Assembly: GCA_003514385.1 (NCBI GenBank)
Contig: DOQR01000002.1
Location: 1 to 64,000, forward strand
Length of the DNA: 64,000 nucleotides
From: Oscillospiraceae bacterium
GTDB lineage: Bacteria; Bacillota; Clostridia; Oscillospirales; Acutalibacteraceae
Reading direction: 5' to 3'
Shown: piece by piece, positions 17,192-24,129 of the stretch
Layout of the letters: each line of letters begins with the position of its first letter
Position numbering within the stretch: position 1 is the first letter of the stretch
Made by a program: the position numbers and the translations under genes
The notes under the pieces: generated by a model
Told to the model about the DNA's origin: nothing
What the model saw: only the letters and a program-made list of their open reading frames with translations
Database searches by the model: none

Positions 17192-17668
17192 ATGGCGCTT
17201 ACATTGGATGAAGTAAGAACAGCCCCAATATTTATTGTAATAGTTTTAATTTTAATAAATGGATTTGTCAATCATCTTATATATAAGGATTCCGTAATCT
17301 TTCTGTTTGAAAAAGGCATGACTAACCGCCAAAGGCGTGCGTGGCGAAAAGAGAAATATTTCAAAAGAAAAACCATGCGCTACATAAGAACGACGATAAA
17401 GAGTCTTCCCAATCAAAATTTCAGCTCCAATATCGAGAAGTAGCATCTTGCGGATGTGGTTTCAATTGTTGTTTCTATAATAACTTTTGCGATAGTGAGC
17501 ATGACTTATTATCTTACAAGAGAAATTAACTGGGTTATTATAGTAACTTACGCAATTCACGAAGCAACTACGATTGCAACGGCCGTTTTTAATCTTTCGC
17601 ATATAACATCGCGCGATAAAAAAGGACGATTTGTTGGTTTCTTTTGGGGAGAGTATACATTTAAATAA
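17192..17668 (+). pseudogene. Small membrane protein gene interrupted by an in-frame TAG
   Basis: An 83-codon reading frame starts at ATG after TAAGGA. It has one N-terminal helix and a basic stretch (RQRRAWRKEKYFKRK). It ends at TAG (17441-17443), but the same frame continues open for 75 more codons with two further helices and a charged tail. No convincing ribosome site lies at the restart, so the two parts look like one broken gene of about 158 codons. The layout (one helix, basic loop, two helices, short tail) matches the intact gene just downstream. It could be a true nonsense mutation or a sequencing error. Confidence 0.6.
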
Positions 17669-17711
17669 AACTGAACAAACGACGCAGGGTTTTAAACATC
17701 TGAGGTGCTCT

Positions 17712-18155
17712 ATGGCTAAAATGGTAATCACAAGTAATATATGTATATTTTTTATCCTTAAATTAGTATCAAAAATCGTCTTGGATTACCTTTTCTTTAT
17801 TGATAAATCCAAGTCAAACAGGCGCAGATATCGAAAGGGTCATAATTTTTTGTATAAATTCTTTACGGGCTATGTCTATAGCAAGAAACATATGAACGAA
17901 TCGCGGTGCAGAAATTACATAAGAGTTATCTATGCGATATATGTTTTTTTGATGACTTCAGATTTAGTTCTTCTGATTCTGGTAATGGACTCTTTCGGAG
18001 TTAATTCTACTTCAATTTATAAGTATTGTGAATTTGGGCTTATGGCAGTATCGTTTGCGTGCTTGTTGTGGTTTGAGATTCACAGTAAAGGTAAAGGCTT
18101 CCATTGGTGGTTCCCTCCGTCATGGTGGAGAGGCAGGTTTTATTGGGATGTCTGA
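17712..18155 (+). CDS. Small membrane protein, possible intact relative of the interrupted gene
   Basis: A 147-residue protein with a hydrophobic helix near residues 9-29, a very basic loop (KSNRRRYRKGHNF), two more helices around residues 68-122, and an aromatic, Trp-rich tail (FHWWFPPSWWRGRFYWD). The start is the ATG five bases after GAGGTG; the longer upstream open frame overlaps the end of the preceding pseudogene and has no ribosome site. No family was recognised. Codon use is AT-rich compared with the flanking core genes, consistent with island DNA. Confidence 0.6.
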   Translation: MAKMVITSNICIFFILKLVSKIVLDYLFFIDKSKSNRRRYRKGHNFLYKFFTGYVYSKKHMNESRCRNYIRVIYAIYVFLMTSDLVLLILVMDSFGVNSTSIYKYCEFGLMAVSFACLLWFEIHSKGKGFHWWFPPSWWRGRFYWDV

Positions 18156-18174
18156 CATACGGACGAGCCGGTTA

Positions 18175-18253
18175 TTTATAGAACTGCGGCAGAATAGTTC
18201 GAGATATCACTCCAATCAGATATCAACCACTGCAAGCATCCGTTCGGTATGAA
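18175..18253 (+). repeat. 79-bp intergenic repeat, copy 1
   Basis: Identical to 20152-20230 except one base (T at 18244, G at 20221). Begins TTTATAGAACTGCGGCAG and ends GCGGTATGAA-like. It contains GATATC twice ten bases apart, which could pair. No coding potential. It follows one island gene and precedes another. Confidence 0.85.
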
Positions 18254-18329
18254 GCGGGTAATTATATTGAAAACGTCCGTGCTTATTAAAACATTGGCTC
18301 GGTAATAATGAAATTAAGGTTGAAAAATA

Positions 18330-18950
18330 ATGTTTAAAATCATCAGGCTACTATTTTCTCTTGCCGTAATTGTTGCGGTTGTATTGATAATCAAAAAAAG
18401 TAATGGCAGGAAAAAATGGCTTACGATAATTGTTGGCGTTTTAGTCTTTGCTATAGGCTCGATATTTATGTCGGAGCTTCCGCCCGAGAAATTTTTGCGA
18501 AAATTCTCGTCGCCGCAAGAGGTATTTAACTATTCTCAGCAGGGTGAGATTGTGAAAGTTATAGAGGGCGAGAAGTCGGCAATGGTGCTGTATACGGATG
18601 AAGGTGAAAAGGGTCAGTGCCTTATACCTAAAGGGGAAAATGGCTGGCAGTTAGAAACATTATCGACATTCAAAACGGTTTATTTCAAAAGAACTGAAAA
18701 TACAAAATGTACGATAACAATTTTTAGAGTAAAAGAAACAGATGATTATTATGTTAATGTTAACAGCAACTTCCTTGACAATGAGATTGAGGTTTCGGAC
18801 AGCAGAAACTCCGATTTCTTTTGCATAGAAACACCTGCGCCGGGAACTGAGATGTGTGCATATACATTTTATACTTATGTCCCGAGGATTCAAGACGGAT
18901 ATGAGATAAAAATTAATGAAGAAGTGTTTCGCGTTTCTTTGACGAATTGA
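18330..18950 (+). CDS. Membrane protein of unknown function
   Basis: A 206-residue protein with two hydrophobic helices close to the N-terminus (about residues 5-21 and 32-48), followed by an extracytoplasmic domain of about 155 residues rich in beta-type segments (VIEGEKSAMVLYTDEG, CTITIFRVKETDDYYVNVN). No family was recognised. The ribosome site AAGG is weak and about 11 bases from ATG. It lies 76 bases after copy 1 of the 79-bp repeat. Confidence 0.55.
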   Translation: MFKIIRLLFSLAVIVAVVLIIKKSNGRKKWLTIIVGVLVFAIGSIFMSELPPEKFLRKFSSPQEVFNYSQQGEIVKVIEGEKSAMVLYTDEGEKGQCLIPKGENGWQLETLSTFKTVYFKRTENTKCTITIFRVKETDDYYVNVNSNFLDNEIEVSDSRNSDFFCIETPAPGTEMCAYTFYTYVPRIQDGYEIKINEEVFRVSLTN

Positions 18951-19037
18951 TGAATGTGAAAAATCAGTTCAATTGAAGAGAAATCCGGTTGGATATCAAA
19001 TTCAATTAAACCGTATTTAACGATAGAGGTTAGAAAT

Positions 19038-19109
19038 ATGTTGTTGTCCGACATTGCAGTCATTGACGGCGTAATTAAAATATCCGACGCATGGGTAAAA
19101 ACGAGGTGA
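19038..19109 (+). CDS. Possible 23-codon leader or gene fragment
   Basis: ATG-LLSDIAVIDGVIKISDA-to-TGA with GAGG nine bases ahead. Its stop lies four bases before the TTG start of the next gene, and its end contains that gene's GAGGTGAG ribosome site. It may be a translational leader or a relic; there is no homology evidence. Confidence 0.25.
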   Translation: MLLSDIAVIDGVIKISDAWVKTR

Positions 19110-19113
19110 GACA

Positions 19114-19653
19114 TTGATATTATACAGTGATGTGCATACTAAAATGCTTGAATCTAATGGGCAGTGGTTCACCTGTATCGAGTATTTACATGACCAATGG
19201 AAAATGAATAAAGAAGACATTTCATTGTTCTTAAAAATTGCGGTTAATACTTGGTACACCTTGACATTGGATGGCCCCGAACTGTCATTGAAAAAAGAGG
19301 AATTCGATGCATTAAACCAAATGTTGAATCAGTCCTATAGCTTTTTCAGGACATCATTTTCCCATGATGAAAATTGTCAATGGTTGTTTGGCTATATGAT
19401 GACAGTTCGAACAGATTTATTTCTCAATTCTGGATTGGAGTATACTGCAATAGAACAGCAAGGAGAAGCTCTAATTGAAAAGGCAAGCAAAAATGGGAAT
19501 ATGTTTGCTCAACTACTATATGCAGTGGAGAATTGCTCCAAGAAAGAAATCGAGAAATACAGGGAGAAAGTGAGAGAACATATTTCAGAATGTTTTGATG
19601 AAAGCCAGGAGGCAGATAGGTATTTTATTGAAGTGTTAACAACGGATTTTTAA
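19114..19653 (+). CDS. Hypothetical soluble protein, possibly immunity-like
   Basis: A 179-residue, acidic, helix-rich cytoplasmic protein with no signal or membrane segment (motifs include NGQWFTCIEYLHDQW and KNGNMFAQLLYAVEN). The start is TTG, set by GAGGTGAG five bases upstream. I do not recognise the family. Small acidic proteins of this kind beside DUF1871 and DUF5071 genes are typical of arrays of orphan immunity genes, but that role is inferred from context alone. Confidence 0.55.
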   Translation: MILYSDVHTKMLESNGQWFTCIEYLHDQWKMNKEDISLFLKIAVNTWYTLTLDGPELSLKKEEFDALNQMLNQSYSFFRTSFSHDENCQWLFGYMMTVRTDLFLNSGLEYTAIEQQGEALIEKASKNGNMFAQLLYAVENCSKKEIEKYREKVREHISECFDESQEADRYFIEVLTTDF

Positions 19654-19678
19654 CATTATGCTGAGATAATCCCAAGCC

Positions 19679-19733
19679 CTTAAAGGTTTCAGGAGTATTC
19701 CTGACAAGTGCCGTGGTATCACAACGGCGATGC
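19679..19733 (+). repeat. 55-bp repeat with palindromic core, copy 1
   Basis: Matches 22953-23006 at about 87 percent: GG-TTTCAGGA, ATTCCTGACAAGTGC, GTGGTATCACAA, CGATGC. The core TCAGGA / TCCTGA can form a six-pair hairpin. Non-coding. Confidence 0.7.
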
Positions 19734-19749
19734 CGATAAGTTTTAATTG

Positions 19750-19794
19750 ATTGCACAGTAGATTATCGAAAATTTACATAGGAGAAAGATGTGA
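19750..19794 (+). pseudogene. 3' remnant of a DUF1871 gene
   Basis: Read in one frame this gives IAQ-stop-IIENLHRRKM-stop. The intact DUF1871 gene downstream ends IARKIIENLHGREM-stop. Both are followed by the same TTTATA-AACTG-GGCAGAA sequence. It is therefore the decayed end of a second copy, with a Lys codon replaced by TAG. Confidence 0.6.
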
Positions 19795-19796
19795 AA

Positions 19797-19830
19797 TTTA
19801 TAAAACTGTGGCAGAACAATTGAAAATAAA
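19797..19830 (+). repeat. Degenerate start of the 79-bp repeat
   Basis: TTTATAAAACTGTGGCAGAA followed by CAATTGAAAATA corresponds to the first 30 or so bases of the 79-bp repeat with several substitutions, then diverges. It lies directly after the DUF1871 remnant, as the full copy lies after the intact gene. Confidence 0.5.
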
Positions 19831-19873
19831 CGGAAAATCCGAAGCGGGAAAGTGAGAGAAAAGAGGGTGTTTT

Positions 19874-20149
19874 ATGCGCGAGGCATTTGAAAAAGTAAAA
19901 GCGATAATCGACGGGTGGGATCCGGTCGATCTTTTGACCTGCTGCCACTGTCCCTCCGATGAATACGACGATATCAGCATGGAGCTGGCGCAAATGCTGA
20001 CTTTTGATACCGATGTCGAAACATTGAAAAACGATATATATAATATATTTGTCCGGGATTTCGATGCCGGGACATTTGACAAAAGTCCGCAGGAGTGCGA
20101 AACGATTGCGAGAAAAATTATTGAAAATTTGCATGGAAGAGAGATGTAA
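19874..20149 (+). CDS. DUF1871 family protein (YugE-like)
   Basis: A 91-residue soluble protein. The pattern IIDGWDP at the start, PSDEYDDISMELAQ in the middle, and the helical C-terminus with SPQECETIARKIIENL are the features of DUF1871, the family of Bacillus YugE. No enzymatic activity is known for it. It has a good GAGGGTG ribosome site. A copy of the 79-bp repeat begins three bases after its stop, and the remnant of a paralogue lies just upstream, so it has been duplicated within this island. Confidence 0.75.
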   Translation: MREAFEKVKAIIDGWDPVDLLTCCHCPSDEYDDISMELAQMLTFDTDVETLKNDIYNIFVRDFDAGTFDKSPQECETIARKIIENLHGREM

Positions 20150-20151
20150 AT

Positions 20152-20230
20152 TTTATAGAACTGCGGCAGAATAGTTCGAGATATCACTCCAATCAGATAT
20201 CAACCACTGCAAGCATCCGTGCGGTATGAA
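20152..20230 (+). repeat. 79-bp intergenic repeat, copy 2
   Basis: 78 of 79 bases identical to 18175-18253. Lies between the DUF1871 stop and the start of the duplicated membrane-protein gene, ending within that gene's ribosome-site region. Confidence 0.85.
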
Positions 20231-20244
20231 AGGAATTAAAATAT

Positions 20245-21195
20245 ATGGATAAACATAAAAATGCAGACAGGCATAAAATATATCCCAGCTTTAGGGAGTT
20301 TTATGGTAAGGGATTATTTAAAGCAGACCGTACACTTAAGGAAGAATACCAATGTTCGAAATGCGGCAGAAAAATAAGGATAGACGACTATGAAAAAATG
20401 AAATACAGAGATAGCTGCATACAATGGTTTCTATATATACTGTATTTCTACTTCTTTATTATATTTGCTCGCAAAGCTGCGGATGCTTTTTTGAAAATAG
20501 TTTATGAAATCCCGGATTTTTTGCTTCGGCTTTTGAGCGTATTTTTTGCCGTTGTTGTTGCAGGATTTTTATTTTTTATGTTGCTGATGGTAGTTATTTG
20601 GCTGGGACGAGTATTTTTTCTTAAATGGTATTGTGCAAAACTGCAGAAAGAGGAACAGACCCATGCTGCGGCGAAAAGACGGAGTAAAAGATTTATACAT
20701 TTTTCAGCATCGGCTCAACCACGGCAAGCACTTGCGCGGTACGAAAGAAATAAAAATATAGATAAACATAAAAATGCGGACAGACATAAAATATATCCCG
20801 GCTTTAGGGAGTTCTGCGGTGAAAAAGATGTGCTTAAAGAAGAATATCAATGTTCGAAATGTGGCAGAAAAATAAAGTTAGACAACTATGAAAAAATGAA
20901 AAAAAGGAGTAATCTTATACGGTGGCTTATAGTTATACCGCTGTGTTTTTCCATGGTTATATTTTGCGACGAAGCTGCGGATGCTTTTTCCAAAATAGTT
21001 TTGACTTATTATGAAGTCCCGGAATTTTCGCTTCAGGTTTTGAGCGCACTTTTTGGAGCTGTTGTTATAGGTATTCCGGCTTTCGCGGTGATGGTAGTAG
21101 CTGTTTGGCTGGAACGGGTAATATTCCTTAAACGGTATTGTGCAAAACTGCAGAAAAGCGGAACAGACCCTTGTCCCGGCGAAAAGACGGAGTAA
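20245..21195 (+). CDS. Tandemly duplicated zinc-binding-motif membrane protein, fused by a frameshift
   Basis: A 316-residue protein made of two near-identical halves. Each starts DKHKNADRHKIYP, carries YQCSKCGRKI (one CxxC pair, half a zinc ribbon), then two hydrophobic helices and CAKLQK. The first half should end at a TAA equal to the real stop of the second half, but a one-base deletion in the Lys-Glu region (near 20650) shifts the frame past it. Translation then runs through the former intergenic spacer, a decayed copy of the 79-bp repeat (20691-20746), into the second half, whose ATG has become ATA. AAAGGAA precedes the start. Whether the fused protein is functional is unknown; each half has only one Cys pair, so two chains or halves may share a metal. 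Confidence 0.7.
   Translation: MDKHKNADRHKIYPSFREFYGKGLFKADRTLKEEYQCSKCGRKIRIDDYEKMKYRDSCIQWFLYILYFYFFIIFARKAADAFLKIVYEIPDFLLRLLSVFFAVVVAGFLFFMLLMVVIWLGRVFFLKWYCAKLQKEEQTHAAAKRRSKRFIHFSASAQPRQALARYERNKNIDKHKNADRHKIYPGFREFCGEKDVLKEEYQCSKCGRKIKLDNYEKMKKRSNLIRWLIVIPLCFSMVIFCDEAADAFSKIVLTYYEVPEFSLQVLSALFGAVVIGIPAFAVMVVAVWLERVIFLKRYCAKLQKSGTDPCPGEKTE
20691..20746 (+). repeat. Degenerate 79-bp repeat translated as a linker
   Basis: CTCAACCAC-GCAAGCA-GCGGTA-GAAAG matches the 3' part of the 79-bp repeat and is followed, as in copy 2, by AAT-AAAATATA-GATAAACATAAAAATGC. It lies inside the coding sequence and separates the two gene halves. Confidence 0.6.
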
Positions 21196-21270
21196 AAGTG
21201 TTGCGACTATATTCTCCGCGCAGCGGCAGAGGATAGACTATCGAACTTTATGCAAAGAGGAGATTTAATA

Positions 21271-21819
21271 ATGAAAAAGACAAGAGTCGCAACAAAATTG
21301 ATGTTTGCGGCGATAATCATTTCACTTCTGTGCGTTTCTTTGGGGCTGTTATCAGCTTGTAAGTCGTCAGAGTCAAGTTCCTCGCCGAGTGAAACATTTG
21401 ATGAAAATACGACATCAGAGGCGACCGATGCAGAAAGCACAACGGAGTTCTCCGAAGCGGTCAGTGCCTTACTGGAAACGACGGACGAGAACACGAAATG
21501 GATTATAGCTAAGACAAGAGAAGATTATTATCCAAGGGAAAGCGAAACAATGCCCGGCGATGATAACGACAAATTGTTAACAGAAAAGCAGGCTATAGCA
21601 ATACTTAATGCGAGAATCGCCCCGGACAATGACAAGATGATAAGGGAAATCGACCATAAGGTAGTTATAAATGGTAAGCCGTATTTCTTGGCTCATGCAT
21701 ATACAGTCGGAAGAGATTTTACGTTTACACATGGCTGGTATATCGTAGACCGTGAAACGGGGGATTTGTATAAAGCATATGCCGCCGCGGATTTGTATTA
21801 TTATATCGAAAAAGATTGA
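21271..21819 (+). CDS. Lipoprotein of unknown function
   Basis: A 182-residue predicted lipoprotein: basic start (MKKTRVATK), hydrophobic segment, and lipobox LLSAC with Cys near residue 29. A Ser/Thr/Glu-rich low-complexity linker follows (about residues 30-75), then a compact domain with NGKPYFLAHAYTVGRDFTFTHGWYIVDRETGDLYKA. That last part resembles beta-strand pairs of PepSY-like or related small exported domains, but I cannot assign it. The start is the ATG ten bases after GAGGAG. Confidence 0.7.
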   Translation: MKKTRVATKLMFAAIIISLLCVSLGLLSACKSSESSSSPSETFDENTTSEATDAESTTEFSEAVSALLETTDENTKWIIAKTREDYYPRESETMPGDDNDKLLTEKQAIAILNARIAPDNDKMIREIDHKVVINGKPYFLAHAYTVGRDFTFTHGWYIVDRETGDLYKAYAAADLYYYIEKD

Positions 21820-21869
21820 ACTTTATAATAAGCGTTTAAGTCATATGCAGGCTTAGGAGGTACATAATA

Positions 21870-22274
21870 TTGAGCTATTTGCCGCCCGGGACTTTTATTG
21901 CGGTGACTCTTGTATTTACCGGGATATTGATTTTTGAAACGGTTCGTTATGCAATCAAGGTGAAAAGGGGAGAGATCGGCAAACAATCGTGGCTCTATGC
22001 TATGCCGGCGTTTATTTTTTGCGCTATATTTGCCGCGGTAGAAAGATTCTTTCGGGCTTACATACCGGGACCGGTGTCCGATGTTTTATCAAAAATACAA
22101 CTTTTCTTGCCGCTGTTAGCGTTTGTCTCATTGTGGTGCGCTCAGGTATGGGGATTGAAACGCGGATATATTGAGCAGAAATACAGAAAGACCGTAACTG
22201 TCGGAGTGGCGCTTCTTCCAATCATGACATTGATTTTTTATTCTATTATTCTCTATGCCTTCTTCAAAAAATAG
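21870..22274 (+). CDS. Four-helix membrane protein of unknown function
   Basis: A 134-residue protein with four hydrophobic helices (about residues 8-26, 43-58, 75-92 and 108-130) joined by short basic loops (KVKRGEIGKQ, KRGYIEQKYRK). The start is TTG, with a perfect AGGAGG nine bases upstream. No family was recognised. The stop is followed within a few bases by repeat-family C and a decayed short reading frame. Confidence 0.6.
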   Translation: MSYLPPGTFIAVTLVFTGILIFETVRYAIKVKRGEIGKQSWLYAMPAFIFCAIFAAVERFFRAYIPGPVSDVLSKIQLFLPLLAFVSLWCAQVWGLKRGYIEQKYRKTVTVGVALLPIMTLIFYSIILYAFFKK

Positions 22275-22335
22275 GCGGAGTGAGCATGACCGAAAAATTC
22301 GATTGCGGCAAGGACAATCTTGCATCGAAGTATAC
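22274..22335 (+). repeat. Repeat family C, copy 1
   Basis: Shares GGAGTGAGCATGACCGAAA, then TT-GATT and CTT-TCGAAG, with 23066-23117. It contains a ribosome-site-like GGAG and ATG, so both copies look like the start of one gene family. Confidence 0.55.
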
Positions 22336-22363
22336 TTATGTCAAGAAAATTATGTTGCTGTGA
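22286..22363 (+). pseudogene. Decayed gene start (MTEKFD type)
   Basis: ATG-initiated 25-codon frame (MTEKFDCGKDNLASKYTYV-to-stop) with GCGGAG upstream. A second version of the same start occurs about 790 bases downstream. No longer homologous gene follows either, so both appear to be truncated remnants. Confidence 0.35.
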
Positions 22364-22477
22364 AAATTTAGATTGCAAAGCAGATGGCATTTGTTCTAAT
22401 GTTCCTGTTCTGTCTGAATGTCTTTCATCAGCATTTCATAATTTCAGTCGTCATTAAATGGGACGGAGGGTGTTAAA

Positions 22478-22867
22478 ATGGCAGATATTGCAGAAATTAT
22501 GGATATGATCGATTGGCATATGCCATCCGAAATTCGAATCAAAGGAGTATCATTGGCAAGGGACACGGAAACAATCATTCCGTTTATACAACCGTTAACA
22601 CCAGAGCATAATAAAAATGTATGGGAAGGTTGTGCCGTAATCATAGCAGAGAAAAGCGATGAAGATCTTAAGCCTTATTTAGTTGAATTGTTAGGATGGT
22701 TGCAAGATATGAATTGGCCGGGGGCTTTTTGCATCTTAAATAGGCTGCAAAGATACGCGGATAACAATTCTCTCCGTGATGCGATAAATATTTGCATTGA
22801 AAAAGCCCGAAAATGTAGGAATGAGGTTTGGGAAGGTAACTTGTGCTTGCTCCTGCATAAACATTAA
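22478..22867 (+). CDS. DUF5071 family protein
   Basis: A 129-residue soluble protein of the DUF5071 type. The diagnostic stretch is PEHNKNVWEGCAVIIAEKSD, then LKPYLVELLGWLQDMNWPGA and a helical C-terminus. The family has no known catalytic activity. Such genes are commonly seen in clusters with putative immunity genes; here no toxin gene lies within the window. A GGAGGG ribosome site precedes the ATG by seven bases. The region after it carries repeat families B and C. Confidence 0.75.
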   Translation: MADIAEIMDMIDWHMPSEIRIKGVSLARDTETIIPFIQPLTPEHNKNVWEGCAVIIAEKSDEDLKPYLVELLGWLQDMNWPGAFCILNRLQRYADNNSLRDAINICIEKARKCRNEVWEGNLCLLLHKH

Positions 22868-22952
22868 AGTTAATTTTGAAGAGTAAAGAGATCATACTAG
22901 CGAGCATGGCCTTTGGTGAACAAAGGGCAGTTTGTTGAGACCGCCCTGAGTA

Positions 22953-23006
22953 CTTAAGGCTTCAGGAACATTCCTGACAAGTGCTGTGGTATCACAAAGA
23001 CGATGC
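22953..23006 (+). repeat. 55-bp repeat with palindromic core, copy 2
   Basis: Second copy of 19679-19733. Here the core is a perfect seven-base inverted repeat, TCAGGAA-CA-TTCCTGA. Non-coding. It lies in the gene-free stretch between DUF5071 and GT8, which otherwise holds repeat C, a terminator and a promoter. Confidence 0.7.
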
Positions 23007-23065
23007 TTGCAGGTACATAGCAAGTTGCTTGTAACAACAACGTGTCAAAGTTCACTTCATCGACA

Positions 23066-23117
23066 GGTGGAGTGAGCATGACCGAAAGGTTTGATTACAC
23101 GATAAGCTTATCGAAGC
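23066..23117 (+). repeat. Repeat family C, copy 2
   Basis: GGTGGAGTGAGCATGACCG onward, aligned to 22274-22335 with small gaps. Lies at the right edge of the island. Confidence 0.55.
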
Positions 23118-23139
23118 CTGCGCGCAGAAGAAAATATAA
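23078..23139 (+). pseudogene. Frameshifted gene start (MTERFDY type)
   Basis: ATG-TERFDY is followed by two extra bases (AC); past them the frame reads DKLIEACAQKKI-stop. This suggests a former gene start with a two-base insertion. It pairs with the remnant at 22286. Confidence 0.35.
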
Positions 23140-23144
23140 AGTAC

Positions 23145-23172
23145 AAAACGCCGTCCTTTGTGGCGGCGTTTT
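23145..23172 (+). terminator. Terminator at the right edge of the island
   Basis: AAAACGCC / GGCGTTTT outer stem extended inward by three pairs, T-rich on both strands. It separates the island from the GT8 promoter seven bases further on. Confidence 0.75.
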
Positions 23173-23178
23173 CTGCGC

Positions 23179-23207
23179 TTGAAACGGAGGAAAAAATATA
23201 TTATAAT
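23179..23207 (+). promoter_or_regulatory. Promoter of the GT8 gene
   Basis: TTGAAA, 17 bases, TATAAT. The -10 ends 30 bases before the ATG. Confidence 0.8.
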
Positions 23208-23237
23208 CTAATTGAATCTATAACCGGGAGGTCTTTG

Positions 23238-24044
23238 ATGAACATACTCGTAACGCTTGACGCCAATTATATCCGGCCGCTGTCCGTGATGCTCCATTCG
23301 CTCGTTCGCGCGGACGACTGCCCGAAGTTCGATTTATACATAGCCCACTCGTCGCTGACCGACGAGAATATCGACAGCATATTCCGCGGCATCGACCGCA
23401 ACCGCTTCAATGTCCATTCCATCCGCCTTTCCCACGAGCTCAACGCCGACGCTCCGACGGAGGACAGGATAACCAAAGAGACATATTATCGACTCACCGC
23501 GCACGAATTTCTGCCCGCCGAGCTCGACAGAATACTTTATATCGACCCGGACACGCTGATTCTCAACTCCATATCTGATCTCTATAACATGGATCTCGAC
23601 TGCTTTTGCTTCGCCGGGGCGAGCCACACTTTTGGCGTGGTCGAGGATATCAATCATATTCGTTTGGGTATGCCTGAGGGCTCACGATATATCAATGCGG
23701 GCATACTTATGATGAACCTCGACGAGCTCAGGCGCAGCTACACATCAAAGGAGCTCTTCGACTATATCGACAAGAACGCGGACAAGCTCTATCTCGGCGA
23801 CCAGGATGTTATAAACGCGCTCTACTGCACCAAAACGCGTTATGTCTCGCCGGAGATATATAACCTCGACGAAAAGACCGCGCTCCACAGCCTCAAGACC
23901 CACGAGTGGATTGAGAAGAACTGCTCGATAGTCCACTACAACGGCAAATACAAGCCGTGGAAAGAGGGCTACATAGGCACGCTCGCTTATCTCTGGCACA
24001 GGGAGGAAGAGAGCCTGCTTGCCGATGCACAGAGAGAGCTTTGA
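23238..24044 (+). CDS. Glycosyltransferase family 8 protein
   Basis: A 268-residue GT-A fold enzyme of family GT8, which transfers a sugar from a nucleotide sugar with retention. The N-terminus NILVTLDANYIRPLSVMLHSL is typical, the metal-binding DxD motif is DPD at residues 103-105 (YIDPDTLI), and SRYINAGILMMNL and the C-terminal IVHYNGKYKPW are conserved in the family. No membrane segment is present. Start is the ATG seven bases after GGGAGG; an open frame extends upstream into the terminator without a ribosome site. The acceptor is unknown, perhaps a lipid or cell-wall glycan. Confidence 0.9.
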   Translation: MNILVTLDANYIRPLSVMLHSLVRADDCPKFDLYIAHSSLTDENIDSIFRGIDRNRFNVHSIRLSHELNADAPTEDRITKETYYRLTAHEFLPAELDRILYIDPDTLILNSISDLYNMDLDCFCFAGASHTFGVVEDINHIRLGMPEGSRYINAGILMMNLDELRRSYTSKELFDYIDKNADKLYLGDQDVINALYCTKTRYVSPEIYNLDEKTALHSLKTHEWIEKNCSIVHYNGKYKPWKEGYIGTLAYLWHREEESLLADAQREL

Positions 24045-24064
24045 GAGCGAGTGCCGCTTTGCGC

Positions 24065-24093
24065 TTGTAAACTTTGCGGAATGTTGGTATAAT
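24065..24093 (+). promoter_or_regulatory. Promoter of the zinc-ribbon membrane protein gene
   Basis: TTGTAA, 17 bases, TATAAT, about 37 bases before the next ATG. Confidence 0.7.
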
Positions 24094-24129
24094 TAGAATA
24101 CTTTAAGGAATCAGGGAGGATACACAATA

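Noticed and set aside
14380..17271. 963-codon open frame antisense to ppdK
   Set aside because: It is produced by the biased codon use of ppdK on the other strand. Its product is a low-complexity Leu/Ser/Asp string without domains or ribosome site, whereas ppdK matches its family throughout.
17192..18155. Selenocysteine or pyrrolysine decoding at the TAG
   Set aside because: There is no sign of a PylRS system, TAG is not a selenocysteine codon, and mutation or a sequencing error is simpler.
18175..23125. Insertion sequence as the cause of the island repeats
   Set aside because: No transposase gene or terminal inverted repeats with target duplications were seen around the repeated segments.
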